Source of the DNA: Lunularia cruciata
Taxonomy: Eukaryota; Streptophyta; Marchantiopsida; Lunulariales; Lunulariaceae
NCBI GenBank assembly: GCA_948567375.1
Contig: OX419762.1
Span: forward strand, 14,204,001 to 14,268,000
Direction of reading: 5' to 3'
DNA length: 64,000 nt
Below, in pieces: positions 19,869 to 31,828 of this stretch. Both the position numbers and the translations under genes were made by a program. The notes beneath the pieces are model-generated. The model was not told the DNA's origin. It saw nothing but the letters and a program-made list of their open reading frames with translations, and searched no databases. The number at the start of each line of letters is the position of its first letter. Within the stretch, counting starts at the first letter, position 1.

Positions 19869-21893
19869 TTAGTCTTGTGAACGTCGCCACACATGCTCCT
19901 TTATACTTTCAATGTAAAATATTTCGCCAGACTGCTTCAAAGCATCACCAAACCCTATGAACTTTGGACAATTTACTACAGATATGTATCCTAGTGTTTC
20001 GCATCCTTCCGCTAGTCTCTCAAAATTCCTGCAATCTTCAATGCTAAGTGTAGACATCTCCCGTCGGTAATCCCAACCAAAAGTTTCTAAATATTCACAT
20101 TCTCGTAAATGAAGCTCGTCTAAGTCTTTAAAGTCCCCTAAGCTGAATAGGTCGAATGAGCCCTGCGGTGCTTTAGACTCATTAATCCGTATATATTTCA
20201 GGTTTGTCAGATGCCCAAGGGATTCCAAGAGACACTCGAAGTTTTCACTGTTGTATAAACTAAAGTCCATCAAATGAGGAAGAGTTTTGAGAAGCTCACA
20301 CATGCCTTTGATCATTTCCCCACCTGAATACCTGATTATCAAATATCGCAACTCAGTGAGGCACGAAAGTGCTTCCTGGAGTTCCTTGAATCCTCGCACG
20401 TCGGGAAGGTGCAACATAGTCAACGTAGTCAGTTGTCGCAAGGACTCCGGCGTTTTCTCGAAAGTACCGCATTCCCATATTGACAAATTTTGCAATGCTG
20501 TAAGTTGTCCCAAGGACAAGGGAAGTCTATCCAACCTCTTGCAGTTCGTTACACTCAAATCTCTAAGAGAAGTTAATGACCCTAATGACTCGGGTATGCG
20601 CTCAACCTCTCCACCATATATCTCCAGTGATTCCAATCCTGTTAGTTGTCCTAAAGAATCATCAATAATCTCACAATTGTGTATGCGCAAAGTCCTGAGG
20701 GCCTGGAAGTGATTCAATATCCCAGTACTCCTCGGAAACTGCTGCGAAGTTGCAGTTGTAGTCGGGTATAGGTCTAGTTCCCGTAGCGCAGTTAGTTGAC
20801 ACACACTCTCATCTAGAAACGCAAAACTGGTACAATTATCTATCTGTAGCCTTTCAAGCGCTCCGAGTCCCCCTATACTCCCCGGTAAACACTTTAGACT
20901 CGTACAAGAGGAGACGAACAACTCTTTTAGAACTCGTAATTGTCCTAGGGACTCAGGGACGTAGGTCAGTCGAGGAACAACCCTCAAGGTCATACGCTGG
21001 AGCGATGTCAACGACCCCGATGAACTCGGTAGGCTTGCCAGCGCAAGAAGCCTATATAGTCGAAGCTCCGCAAGGTTTTCCAGGGAGCCGAAGGACTCGC
21101 ACAACAATCCCAACCCGGAACAACCATCTATCTGGAGTAAGTTCAAGCGCTTGAGCCCACTGAAACCTTCAGGTAATGCCTTCAGAGAGTTGCAGTTAAT
21201 AATGTGTAATTCTTCCAGATTCCTCATTTCCCCGAAACAGTCCGGCAGTTCTGCCAACGAATCAAGACCTTCCAAATGTAAAACCCTGAGAGATTCCAGA
21301 CAAGAATCCTTTCGAGCAATGGAATATGGATCTGGAGTTGGCCACGCCTTCAAACCTGAACATCCCGTTAACTTCAGACTACTCAATGATCGAAGTTGCA
21401 GGAAAGAAGACGGTAGCTTCTGTAAATTAGCGCTTCGGAGCTGCAACGTCTCTAAACTTGGGAGAAGACCGAATGTATCTGGCAGGCTTGCCATGTTGGA
21501 AGCATCAATCCGGACAACCCGCAAGCTTCTCAGTCTGTCTATGTTGTCAGGAAGTTGAACAAATTTGCAATCATCTAGTAGGAGAACCGCCAAATGGTAA
21601 AGCCCCTCCACATCTTCGCCACGAATTGGCCACTTGCCACTGCTCCACATCCACCAATTCTCTCGATGTCCTCTGTGACAATTAATCATGTGTAATAGAG
21701 CGAGGGTCAAAGGAAATCGAACATTATGATTCGATTCGGTAATCTTGAGATTGGACATTCTCAACAGCCGTAAGCACTCCAGTCTGGGAAATATACTCCA
21801 CGGGATACTAGTGACTCCTGCTTCAGAAACTCCCACGGGACACATCGCCACACAAAGCGTCTCGAGCGCCCAGTCGGTGGCCGCTGTTTCTCT
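19869..21893 (-). CDS. Copy 2 LRR exon, complete
   Basis: 674 codons of leucine-rich repeats on about a 23-24 residue period, from IPWSIFPRLECLRLL near the start to IEDCRNFERLAEGCETLGYI and ending in WRRSQD. The style (LPDSFGxLxSLExLxLxxC) is that of TIR-type and related plant receptors. The N-terminal 250 residues differ from copy 1 by only about ten residues. From about residue 310 the differences become dense, just before the copy 1 deletions. Diverged pieces of this same region are found at 8222-9400 and 38366-39180. Confidence 0.85.
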   Translation of the reverse strand, partial: RETAATDWALETLCVAMCPVGVSEAGVTSIPWSIFPRLECLRLLRMSNLKITESNHNVRFPLTLALLHMINCHRGHRENWWMWSSGKWPIRGEDVEGLYHLAVLLLDDCKFVQLPDNIDRLRSLRVVRIDASNMASLPDTFGLLPSLETLQLRSANLQKLPSSFLQLRSLSSLKLTGCSGLKAWPTPDPYSIARKDSCLESLRVLHLEGLDSLAELPDCFGEMRNLEELHIINCNSLKALPEGFSGLKRLNLLQIDGCSGLGLLCESFGSLENLAELRLYRLLALASLPSSSGSLTSLQRMTLRVVPRLTYVPESLGQLRVLKELFVSSCTSLKCLPGSIGGLGALERLQIDNCTSFAFLDESVCQLTALRELDLYPTTTATSQQFPRSTGILNHFQALRTLRIHNCEIIDDSLGQLTGLESLEIYGGEVERIPESLGSLTSLRDLSVTNCKRLDRLPLSLGQLTALQNLSIWECGTFEKTPESLRQLTTLTMLHLPDVRGFKELQEALSCLTELRYLIIRYSGGEMIKGMCELLKTLPHLMDFSLYNSENFECLLESLGHLTNLKYIRINESKAPQGSFDLFSLGDFKDLDELHLRECEYLETFGWDYRREMSTLSIEDCRNFERLAEGCETLGYISVVNCPKFIGFGDALKQSGEIFYIESIKEHVWRRSQD

Positions 21894-24800
21894 CTGCACA
21901 ACAGATAATGTACTTTTCTCAATAACCATGGAATTCCATCAAGTATAAAATTTTTCTCAAGCTTCGATATCACTAATCTCTTCTGCAAAACTGACACTTC
22001 AAAAGACAAAAGTTTCTCGGCTTCACCTTGCATTCCATCATCAGATCTTCAGTATCGTCCTGCTTCCACACACCCCTACACAGCTTCAGTTTCTCACCTG
22101 GAGGCCTACAAATATTACGGCCCATATCTCTCAGCTGCGCATGGATATGGACTTTCCCATCCCGTTGTCCACCTCCAGCTCCATCGTCTCTACTCAATCG
22201 GATCAGAGATCTATCCACTAGGTTCTGCACCTCGATCTCGACTGCCATTCCCCGTGATTTCGGTCTCCATGCCGCTTTCCACACATCCAAATCATATTTC
22301 GTTTGCCATGGACCATAGATATCAAACGACGTCAAGTCTAGAAATCGTCCTTGTTCGGCCGCACCCAGACCATCAAAGCTCAATCTCAATTTCTGCCAGA
22401 GTCTGTCGTTCACACTTCCTCCAAGAGAGTCTGCTGCACATAACTTCTCAACAGCTCCCTTCCAGATTGGGATGTCTGTTTCACCTCGTAAATGACCTCC
22501 TATGACCTCCAAAGTAAGAGGCAAGCCATCACATTTGCATACCACCTCTCTCACTAGTTCATTCGGAATTTTTTGGAGAACTACATCATGGACATGAGCT
22601 CTAAAAAGCTTCTCCGCATCTTCATTGGACAGAAAAGGAACAACGTATGTAACAAAGCCGGCCATTGCCTTCTGTACACGAGACGTCACAATCATCCGGC
22701 TACCATCGCCAAAGTAACTTGGTTCCAGAAACAGTTTTATTTGCTCTTCACTCTCAACGTCATCCAACACCATCAAGACTTTACTATTCTTCACAAGCAT
22801 CCACAACTCGTCAACGTTCTGCACGACCATCCTTCTTCCTCTCCCTGTGTACAGGTCATCAGCAACCAAGCGCTCCAGTATTTTGGAACTCAACGTCTGC
22901 TTGCCCACTTCCACAAACCAGACATAATCAAAGTGGGATTGGATGTTCACGAGGACTTCTTTAGCGAGGGTGGATTTGCCAATGCCGCCCATGCCTACCA
23001 ACTGCACTGCCAATGGTGACGTCTTACTTGACTCCAATTGAAGCATGTGTACTATGGCGGCTATCCGTTCTGGCTCATCTATCATCACCACAGGCAGTTG
23101 AAGAAAACGCCGCTGGTTTGCAACCTGTTCCTCCTGAGGGACGTCAGATAAAATGAAGTTAATGAATCTCAAAACCTGGTCGATTCGTCGGGTTAAGCTA
23201 CTGATCCAGCTCCTGGTTGTGACGTACAGGGAATGAGAGTAGAAGTTCCAGGAACAGGGGCTCCAAAACCCACTAAGTGCATTTGAAATGCAAGCATGAA
23301 CGTGTACAAATCGAGATGAATTGCCTCTTACGAAATGGAAAATTAAGTGAAACTAACAATACGAAGTTAAGCCGAAGTAAAGACATAATTGAAACATATC
23401 ATGAGTAGCACCTGCAGAGAACTATTATACACCCCATAATAACAAGCAAGACAGAACCGATTAAACAACTGAAATTGAAAGTCGGGGAGGACCATCTAAC
23501 AGAGAAAACATCGAGCAAGGAATAACAGACAAAGCTTTCGTTGAGGATGGGTGGAGTGGAGCGAAGCGTGAGTGGACTGGATTTTAGGAGATCAGAGCAG
23601 AAGCCGTTCTAGGAAAGGGTGATTCACAACTCATTAATGCATATGAAAGGTGGCTCAATCCGAGAAGAGTGATAAATCCGTAAAGTAGATGAAGTGAGCT
23701 TATTAAAGCGAATGTAACCTGAAGCAAAGTCATAATAGCAACTATGTGTATATCTCAGCATGCTCTATGAACACATGAGTCCTAAAACACTAAACGCTGC
23801 TGGTTGTGATATAGGTAGATGACAGCAGAAGCCGTTCCTAGAACGGGTGATCCAGAACTCATTAATTGCATATGATCGGTAACCAAGATGTACTTTATGC
23901 ACAATGCTAGAGTAGTGATAAATCCAGAAGGTTCAGGTATATAGGTATATGAGAGCAGAAGCCGTTCTGGGAACGGGTGATCCAGCACTCATGAAATGCA
24001 GATAATCGATAACCAAGATGTGCGTCATAGAAAACTTGCTATAAGAGCCCACCAGGATACAGTGCGCAGATGAAGATGAAGAACATGGGATGGAGTGGGG
24101 GAGGAACACAGGAAACAGTAGAGAGCGAGGCAGGAAGCGGTCAGAGAGCGAATGGAAAAGACTAGGGAGTGAAATAGTACAGGAATGTGTGGATGTAGCA
24201 AGCATTTCGCGATTATGGCAGCAGAAACGGGTAGAAATGTAAGAGTGTAACATAGCGAAGCGTAAGATATATGCAGGTATATATGCATATATCACAACTG
24301 CTGGTTGTGCTATGCGTATATTAGAGACGATTAGCATGTAAGCTCTCTGATTCTCTCAACATGTATTGCGGGATGAAATACAGAACCCGTTGTCAACAAC
24401 CCGGTTCCATAACCACGTCTGACACTACTGACTGTGACTCTCTGACATGGTAACCCGCTAAAGATAGTCGTTCTCTCAACGAATATGCCTATTGTGTCTC
24501 AACAAATCCAATGAGTGATTCAAATGCACCTCCGGAGATTTGTGCTACAAGTCAGAGCATACCTCTTCTTTGCAAATGGCTCCCAAAAATTCTTCCAGCC
24601 GCAAAAAGCTCGTCGATTTCCGATCTTTAGGTCTGCAGATGCTAAAGTGATCTTCTTCAGGAATGACACAGAAATATCCGTCTTTCATACCCTGTCTACC
24701 AGATGCTTCCTGTGTCACAAGGGCTGTACTGTCTGTCCTTCCAAACCATCTCTTCAACTGTAAACAACAAGAATGAAAATCAGCTGCTGCAATCCCACAG

Positions 24801-25748
24801 GAAGCGAGTTGCAAACGAAACAAAAGTTTCACTCGATAACACAGAGAGTATTCTGTGGTATGATCTTTATCATAAAGTATAACTGAATAAGTTAACGTTT
24901 CACCTTCGAGATAAAGACAACATACTCTTCGTAGTACTGATATTGATGCTGGCGTATCATGTCCGTCAGATATCTGAACATACTAGATCCATTTGGTGTG
25001 ATTGCCAACTCGTGCTGCACAATACGTGTACGGAACCTCTCTAACTATTCAAGACAAATAATCAAGCTTGTATGATACTTACGGGACTTAGAGCTAAGGT
25101 CCGCATATCAGTCTCGTTGGCTTCAGATACACCAGCCACCTTCCAACCGTGTGTTCCACATAACGTCTCGAACCTTGCATTCACTCTCCCTGCTTCTGAA
25201 GAGAGCAGTTCAAGGTATGCAAACAAGGGGCCCCTTCTTTTTGACTTGCCTTTCCCTGAAATTGGAGAACCTGAATGGGCCGTGGCGTAGAAGAATGCCC
25301 CTCTCAAGTTTCTCAGAAAATGCAAATATGCACACTGATGTACGTTCGTATGCTTTTCTCTCCCAACAAAGTCGTCTGCTCTCAAGCAAACTTCTTTCAG
25401 CACCAAGCCACCAACACTATGACCTACGAGCACCACCGGACAAGTTTGACCCACCATTGCGGGTGAGATCAGTGATCTCATCAGATTCTCTCCGATTGCG
25501 TACATATCCATCCGACCTTTCTTCTCGCTTTCGATGATGCTTGCATCGTATGCAACTGCGAGTATACGCGCTCGGGGAAAAGCTTCAGCGAGCAAACTGT
25601 TTAAAGAACATGTGGGATCTTCCTCCCGCCTCCAACACCGTAGATACACATCCCCGTCATCACTTGATTGGAAACCATGGAATAGTACAATGTCTAGGCT
25701 GATAGCACCATTTTTCGGGACGTGAAGTTGGTACACCTCGTCACACAA
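19869..25748 (-). CDS. HNL-type immune receptor, copy 2 (full-length LRR)
   Basis: Same gene as copy 1 with the complete LRR exon. Modelled exons in phase 0: 25748-25083, 25044-24904, 24757-24563, about 23175-22027 and 21893-19869, giving about 1391 residues plus the unidentified first exon(s). It should be a cytoplasmic or nucleocytoplasmic receptor with a hydrolase module, an NB-ARC switch and an LRR sensor. Key motifs are intact: GHSVGG, GMGGIGKST, LDDVE and GLPL. The MHD position is IHA, as in copy 1. No stops or shifts interrupt the modelled exons. This is the copy most likely to be functional. A longer or different 5' end is possible. Confidence 0.8.
22027..23175 (-). CDS. Copy 2 NB-ARC exon
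   Basis: 383 codons, same motifs and splice sites as copy 1. Ten residue differences from copy 1 were counted: KEVLVN against KQVLMN after the P-loop, HDVVLQ against HDIALQ, five changes in DIYGPWQTKYD against DIDGSWEKQYD, and RDDGAGG against RDYGAGG. Silent changes are about five. The amino-acid changes are thus concentrated in one short segment after FLDLTSF. Confidence 0.85.
23594..24004 (-). repeat. Copy 2 intron palindrome-bearing repeats
   Basis: The same three blocks as in copy 1, at about 23594, 23822 and 23952. In the middle block the palindrome spacer is cta instead of ctt. The intron has one base fewer than copy 1 near 23651, which changes the offset between units from 9545 to 9544. 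Confidence 0.6.
24563..25748 (-). CDS. Copy 2 alpha/beta-hydrolase exons
   Basis: Same three exons as copy 1, shifted by 9544 bp, with identical protein sequence where compared, including the GHSVGG nucleophile elbow and EEDHFSICRP. Preservation of all splice sites, including the 38-nt first intron (25045-25082), in both copies is expected given how recently they were copied, so it does not by itself prove function. Confidence 0.75.
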
Positions 25749-26288
25749 CTGCCGAGAAGACACACACGCACATTTCAAAATAAAATTTTACTGTGCAGGA
25801 AAGTAAACATAGGAAGAGGTCACTAAGAAATGTACAACGCACGATGTTCTTCTAGATCTATCCGGCTTTTCAGCATATTTCAGAAATTGGAGCAGAAGCA
25901 GGTAGCTATGCTATTCAGCATACTTGAGAAATGGGAGCAGAAGTCGTTCGGAGAATGGGGTTTCAAGTTATGCTATTCAGCATACTGTGTATTGATGAAC
26001 ATGTTGGATAAGACCATTCCGCAAGTGACCGGTGGAATATTGATAACAGACAATTCTCGGCAACCAATTACAAGTCCAAGTGCTAGATTGGAACAAGAAG
26101 TGGAGCAAGCTTTCTCTTGTTCCGAAAACACAACTTAAGTTCTCGTACATTTTTGGCTCAGGTTGGACACAAGCTCTGCGAACCTAAGCCACAAAGCCCC
26201 CTCATTTTCTGCACGGAAAGTGGGGCACCTACACTAGTTTGAAGATTGATGCGGCTCATACAAATGAATCTGGAATACCAAGACATAC

Positions 26289-26399
26289 CTTTGTGCACTT
26301 GGTGTGTTGCAAGTCCACCGCATGAGTCTTGGCATGTGAGCTGGATGTCGTCATAGACACTTATGAACCGCTCAATCTCAAGCTTCTGACCAAGACAAC
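26289..26399 (-). CDS. Candidate upstream exon of HNL copy 2
   Basis: Counterpart of 16745-16855, with the same acceptor, donor and open frame. The same phase problem applies, so it is tentative. Confidence 0.35.
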
Positions 26400-27427
26400 C
26401 TTATGAAAGCAATCTCTCAATTGCTCTGCGATCGATCATACTCACTTATAACTTCTTCCTGTCTAAAGACGAGCCACATTGGATGGACTCCTTTCTTTCT
26501 CACAGGATGCATCAAGTTCTCAAATCACTGAGCTGCTGTAGAAATATTACTCAACACACACCTAACCTCACCTCACAGATTGTCAACACTCGCGAAAAAC
26601 AGACGGATAGAGGCCGAAACCAACTGGAAAACCAAGCTTATTGTAACTCTGAAGAAAGTTCACAGCCCACAGGTCACGAACCTCGCGTTCAAGTAGAAAC
26701 TCCTGGAAGCGGGTTAAAGGCCTTTCAGTCCCAACCGATCTGGTCCAGAATGTCAAAGTCTACACCGAAGGAAGGCTGTCAAGCGTGTGGAGTATTTTGA
26801 GTTAAAAACTCGAGGAAACGTGTGAAGTCCTTTCATCCCATCTGCTGTGGTCCGAGATGTCAAACTCGACAACAAACTAGGGAGAAAAGGCATGAACAGT
26901 CATCCTACTACATGTAGATTCGAACAAGCGGGGCCCATATGATCAGGACTTTTGTGGAGAAAAGTATCGGTATTTTGTATTCCGAATGTGACTTTCAATA
27001 TAAATATAAAGGGTCAGTATTCAAAGTAACTTATACAACAGTTTATTCCAGCTTTGCCGACTACTTGTAATATGTAATCATACTTGCGCCGAAAGATCCG
27101 GATTGGGTCAGGGCACCATGCACCACTGATGCTCCACGCTGCCACTCTTTGACATTTGGTAACGTGGTTACACCACCTCTTAGTTCAATTTTAGCAAAAT
27201 AGCACACAGGTAGAAGAAGATCAGAATTCGTACTGTTAGTCGAGGAACCTATCCTATTCATACTGAGCATTCTTCCGGAATTGAGATGTAAAAGGGGTTG
27301 CTTAATTTCTAATCTGTCCAATCCAGTTTGGAGAATTGGGTGAGGCTCTAGTTGTTTCCTTGACTGGCGAGATGTCACACACAACGGTGCTCTGAATATA
27401 AGTTGCTGTTAAGAGAGGGAATTCCAT

Positions 27428-28173
27428 CTAGTATGTCAAATGAGAGTTTGGCACATATTCGCTTATTTATTGGGTTTTTATAGTTTGATTTTAATAGTTT
27501 CTAAATTACAGATATATTAAGATAGATTCCCATTACGAGTATATCCATATGGATTTTTAATCATGAGACTAATAAGGGATGAATGGCAAAAATAGTTACA
27601 AGTGTTTAATCTTTTTATGGAAGCAATAATGAAATGATGAAAATAATCTTTGATTCTAAACTACACCACTACTAGATACCTTCTAGAATCTTGCTGATAT
27701 ATATATAGAGAGAGAGAGAGTGTGTGTGTGTGAGTATTTAAACTGTATTAATGATGAACCATTTTTATGAATAGGGGAGCCTTTTCTAGCACCATTCCTA
27801 CATGAACCAGATGAACACAATACTTCAAAAAGGTTATTTTCATGCACATAAATATTTCAGTCATCTTGTTCTATATTTTTATATTTTCCATCTTTGTGAT
27901 TGATCTCAGTATTTCTTTTAAAAATTACATCAAACTCTTCAACCTTTTTACACATTTCATTGATTTTGTTGTGTTTTGTTATTCTTTTGTCCTTTGTTTC
28001 TCCAACTAGTCTCTTCTAAATGGTTCTTAGCACTCTTCAGGTCTTCAAATTTTTAAATATACATATTATTACTTTGGAAGCTTATTCTTTTGATTTTGTA
28101 TTAAATATGCCCATGATAAGAAATAATTTAATCTAAACTTCAAATTATGTTTTTTTTGGTTATATGGTCACGG
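27428..28173. other. 750-bp segment present only in unit 2
   Basis: Unit 1 passes from 'gaattccatct' to 'actctagaaatagcaaac' within about 20 bases (17879-17900). Unit 2 has about 750 extra bases between the same landmarks. The segment is AT-rich, has an ATATAT-GAGAGA-GTGTGT microsatellite at about 27698-27733 and no open frame or terminal repeats that I can see. It is either an insertion in unit 2 or a deletion in unit 1. Confidence 0.6.
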
Positions 28174-28649
28174 GAACTCTAGAAATAGCAAACTCATTGT
28201 TTAATTTAGTGTAGTATATAAGAAATTATAGTATGTTTTTTCTGGTAAGGTAGAACTGCCAAAAGTTGGAAGGCCTAATATCATATCCAAGATAGTTTCC
28301 AAATTATGACCTATATACCTACAATAGAATAATTATATGGATACATATAATTTGTTATGATAAATCAGTTAGTCATTTGAACTAAGCGTACTTGTTTACT
28401 AATTATCTGAGAAGAACTAGTTTATTACTAACTGATGTTGCAATTCATTATGTATCCTCTTCTTTCAAGTGAGTATGTGTCAAATCAACCAAAAGCGACT
28501 TCTATCTGTACTTGGATTGAGCTTAATTTTTGTTCATGTTAGAATTGACAATGATAAAGAATATGTTTGTCTATATCATATCTAAATGATATCAGTATCA
28601 ATTCTAAAGATTAGTATTATAATATCTAAGACATGTATATTTATGGCTT

Positions 28650-28897
28650 CACGTGAACTCCTGTGGCCGATCACTAACGCCGAACCCGTCCGAACCCCAA
28701 ATCGCCGAGCGCCGAGCAAGTCCCCGCCAGCATGCAAAGGATGGAGAGTTAAGCCAACACCCGAAAAGGGGCCCGAGCTGTTGACAAACGCTGCCGGTGA
28801 CCGCGCCTCAAGATGCGGTTCCTCAAATTATAGGATGTTTGGTATGTTCGTGTTGGATGTTTGTTGTGTGTTCAATGATCCTTCCATAGGTTCACCC

Positions 28898-28942
<45 letters not shown>

Positions 28943-29423
28943 TAAAGAACTTCTCACAACGTCATTGGCGGTGAACCGTCGGCATCGCCACAATCCAAAC
29001 TCTTCACTAGAGGGCAGTGTGTACAAAGAGCATGGACATAGTCAATGCAAGCTTATGATTTGTGCTTACTAGGAATTCCTTATTGAAGATCAATAATTTC
29101 AATCATCTATCCCCATCACGATGAATTTTGAAAAGATTACCCAGACCTTTCGGCCCAGGTTATAAACTCGTTGAGTCCATCAATGTTAGCATGCATGCAC
29201 CCCAAAACATCTAAGGGCATCACATACCTATTATTGCCTCAAACTTCCATCGGCTAGACGCCAATAGTCCCTCTAAGAAGATGGCCATAAGGACAAGTCC
29301 TCGAGTAGCTAGTTAGCAGGCTGAGGTCTCTTTTGTTAACGGAATTAACCAGACAAATCACTCCACCAACTAAGAATGGCCATGCACTACCACCCATAGA
29401 ATCAAGAAAGAGCTCTCAATCTA

Positions 29424-29458
<35 letters not shown>

Positions 29459-29508
29459 CCATGTTGAGTCAAATTAAGCCATATGCTCCACTCTTGGTGG
29501 TACCCTTA
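28650..29508 (-). pseudogene. 18S rRNA 3' end with ITS1 relic, unit 2
   Basis: Longer counterpart of the unit 1 relic: ITS1-like 28650-28873 and the 18S 3' end 28874-29508 on the minus strand, reaching blocks such as 'gttaacggaattaaccagacaaatc', 'tatgtctggacctggtaagtttcccc' and 'gagtcaaattaagcc'. About 635 bp of 18S is present. Substitutions are mostly C to T or G to A, as expected for silenced, methylated DNA. Not a functional rRNA gene. Confidence 0.85.
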
Positions 29509-31110
29509 GATGTTTTTAGCCCATCTTTTGGCAAAACAATGCAATTTGAGATTCAGTTTTTATGGGATAGAATGACAAGCTAATCATGGATATCAAAACA
29601 TATACTTTGCTCAAAAGGATTTTATTGATCACATTCACCAAGAGACCAACTTAGGATAACATTTTTAAATAAATAACTATCTATATTATTTCAATATAAT
29701 TGAAAAATGTGTCTCACTATCTTTTAATTTACCTTCTACCAAGGTAACTAAAGTAATATCAGATATCAATATAGAAAGTTTTTCACTAAAAAGTAACCTT
29801 AAAACTATGAAAGAAAATATCTTATGATAACATATATGGAGAGAGGTAATTCAAAGCTAAGAATTAAGTCATAAGTTCTCATTAACTTGTATGAAGGAAT
29901 GTACTTAAAAGTTATAACTGGAGGTATAAGTCCTCAAAATCTTATTTCACATGAATAGCCAAAGTTTATGTACTTGCTAGAAATGAAATCGGAAGTTTGA
30001 AATATGATTTGGAAAAGTGCAAGAGGAAAGAAACATATTAGTGCCATAATGTTTATGACTTTTGCAAAATTTCATCCGCTATGTATTTTTAATCATGTAA
30101 TGTATGTTTATTATTCTGGTTTCGTAGATTTTATTATTCTATCTATGCTAATTTATATATCTCTTTAGCATCCAAGTCTTGCTCCTTAATTTTCTATAGT
30201 TAAAAATGTCTTTGGAGAATGGAAAAATCATCTTGGAATGCACTTTACTAACCTTCTTCCTCTTGTGAGGCTCACCTTCATGCTCTCCTTATCTTCTCCT
30301 TATGTGCTACAATATCCTCAATGGGACCATTATTATGTATTTTAGCATGCAAGCTTGGAACATACTCAGGAGGCGGTGATATGCTCTCCTCTTCTTGAAC
30401 ATCTAGCCCACCATCATTAGTATCATATTCTCCTTGCACACTTTGACATCTAAAATGAATGAATCCATTCTTTGTATATAGGGGCTTAAATTCAATTGGG
30501 CAGTTCTTGACTTGGGAGTGGGTGAGAGTGTCTTCTCCAAGATATTCTTTTTCCTCCTCAAGTAAAACTCTTTACTCCCATTTCCTCTCCATTTTCATAC
30601 AATGCAATAATTTCTACCCATTGCCTAAGTCCAATGTTACCATTACTGAAAAATGTTTGCTCTACTACCAAACATCATATCTATACAATGACAATGTGTG
30701 TAAAGATGTTTCAATTTATCATCTATCATTTTCCATTTGGGTTTAAGCTCCTTGTGCATAAGACCTTCCTTGTACTTTTGTTCTTAATACCTTGTGCCAA
30801 CTTGTATGAATTGATATATCTTTCACATTTCTTCTTTAATCTAAATCTGTTCATCATCTCATGAAATCCTTTCCTAAACTTCACAAGATAAGTGGCCATC
30901 ATGCTAAATGCAATGCTCCTTTTCATTGGCTTTTTACAAAAGCCTCTATAATATGCTTGAAGCACTCAAAATCCTCCAAATAGTCTAGAATTTGGGAATA
31001 GTGACATTAACCATCTTGAATCTATCATTGAACTTATTATTGTTTATTTTTCCTTCTTCACAAGGAAAGTAGTTACAATAATATCAAGCATCCCAAACTA
31101 TCATTGACTA
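29509..31110. other. AT-rich region, no gene recognised
   Basis: No supported gene. A 79-residue minus-strand frame at 30965-30726 is rich in basic residues and might be a transposon relic, but no domain was recognised. Confidence 0.5.
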
Positions 31111-31114
31111 CATT

Positions 31115-31231
31115 TATTCCCTCATAAGGGTAGAAGTCATGAACATGCTTTCAATTGCATTTGCTTTGCTCAAAAGGGTAGAAGTCTTGAACATATCATT
31201 GATTGCATTTTCTTTGCTCAAGGAGTAGAGA
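31115..31231. repeat. About 50-bp tandem repeats flanking an LTR
   Basis: Repeats of the form 'gggtagaagtcttgaacatatcattgattgcatttgctttgctcaa' occur at about 31129 and 31179, and a further one follows the LTR at 31829-31880. The LTR at 31232-31828 was therefore inserted inside this small array. Confidence 0.6.
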
Positions 31232-31828
31232 TATAATGTTCCAAGGAGAGGAGAAACCTCAAGAGAAATACAAGAGAAACACAAGGTTTCATCCCTCAAT
31301 ACTCCGAATGCCCTAAAAGAGCACCTTGTCTTTATTATATAGCAAAGAGGATCCATTCAAAGGGAGCTATATCGTTAGATCAAATACATGGATTGGTGAT
31401 ATGTCAACAAGCTCCACACCTTAAATTAGATGTATGGATTGGGTACATGTTGATCCTTGTCCTATTTGGTTGGTCAAAAAATTTTTACCAGAGGGAATTT
31501 TTGAAGAATATTCCTATAAGAAGCTTATAACAACATCAAGGAGGTACTATTGAAAAGCTCTTGACAAGATAAACAAGGGGAGGAGAAGGAAATATTTTTT
31601 TGCCAAGAGGGATGAAATTGTCCATTTTTCAACACCTAATTCATTTGTTTAGGCCTCAAAAATTAGCTTTGAAGTTTTTAGGGTGTTTTCAACCTTTGCC
31701 CTCTTAGTGGGAGTACTCTTTTGGTGACACCTCTATGTGACCTACTTAGACTATCATATATACATCCCTCATGATATTACCAAACCAATTTCCACCTTTA
31801 GATAATATGTCTAGCTAATGGTAATACA
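31232..31828 (-). repeat. LTR family 1, diverged solo copy
   Basis: Ends TATAATGTTCC and GGTAATACA correspond to TGTAATACTCC and GGTATTACA of family 1. Internal landmarks are present: 'agcaccttgtctttattatatagc', 'tggttggtcaaa' and one 155-bp-type unit with 'agtgggagtactcttttggtgaca'. No primer site or polypurine tract flanks it. Confidence 0.7.

Larger units (their letters stand above)
19020..29508. repeat. Segmental duplication, unit 2
   Basis: The second tandem unit holds 3' flank, HNL copy 2, upstream region, an extra 750 bp not in unit 1 (27428-28173), AT-rich spacer and a longer rDNA relic. The gene part is nearly identical to unit 1, introns included. The spacer and rDNA part differ at roughly one base in ten. 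Confidence 0.85.

Noticed and set aside
28586..28945. 119-residue plus-strand frame over ITS1/18S
   Set aside because: The sequence is an rDNA relic, and open frames in rDNA complement are common and not coding.
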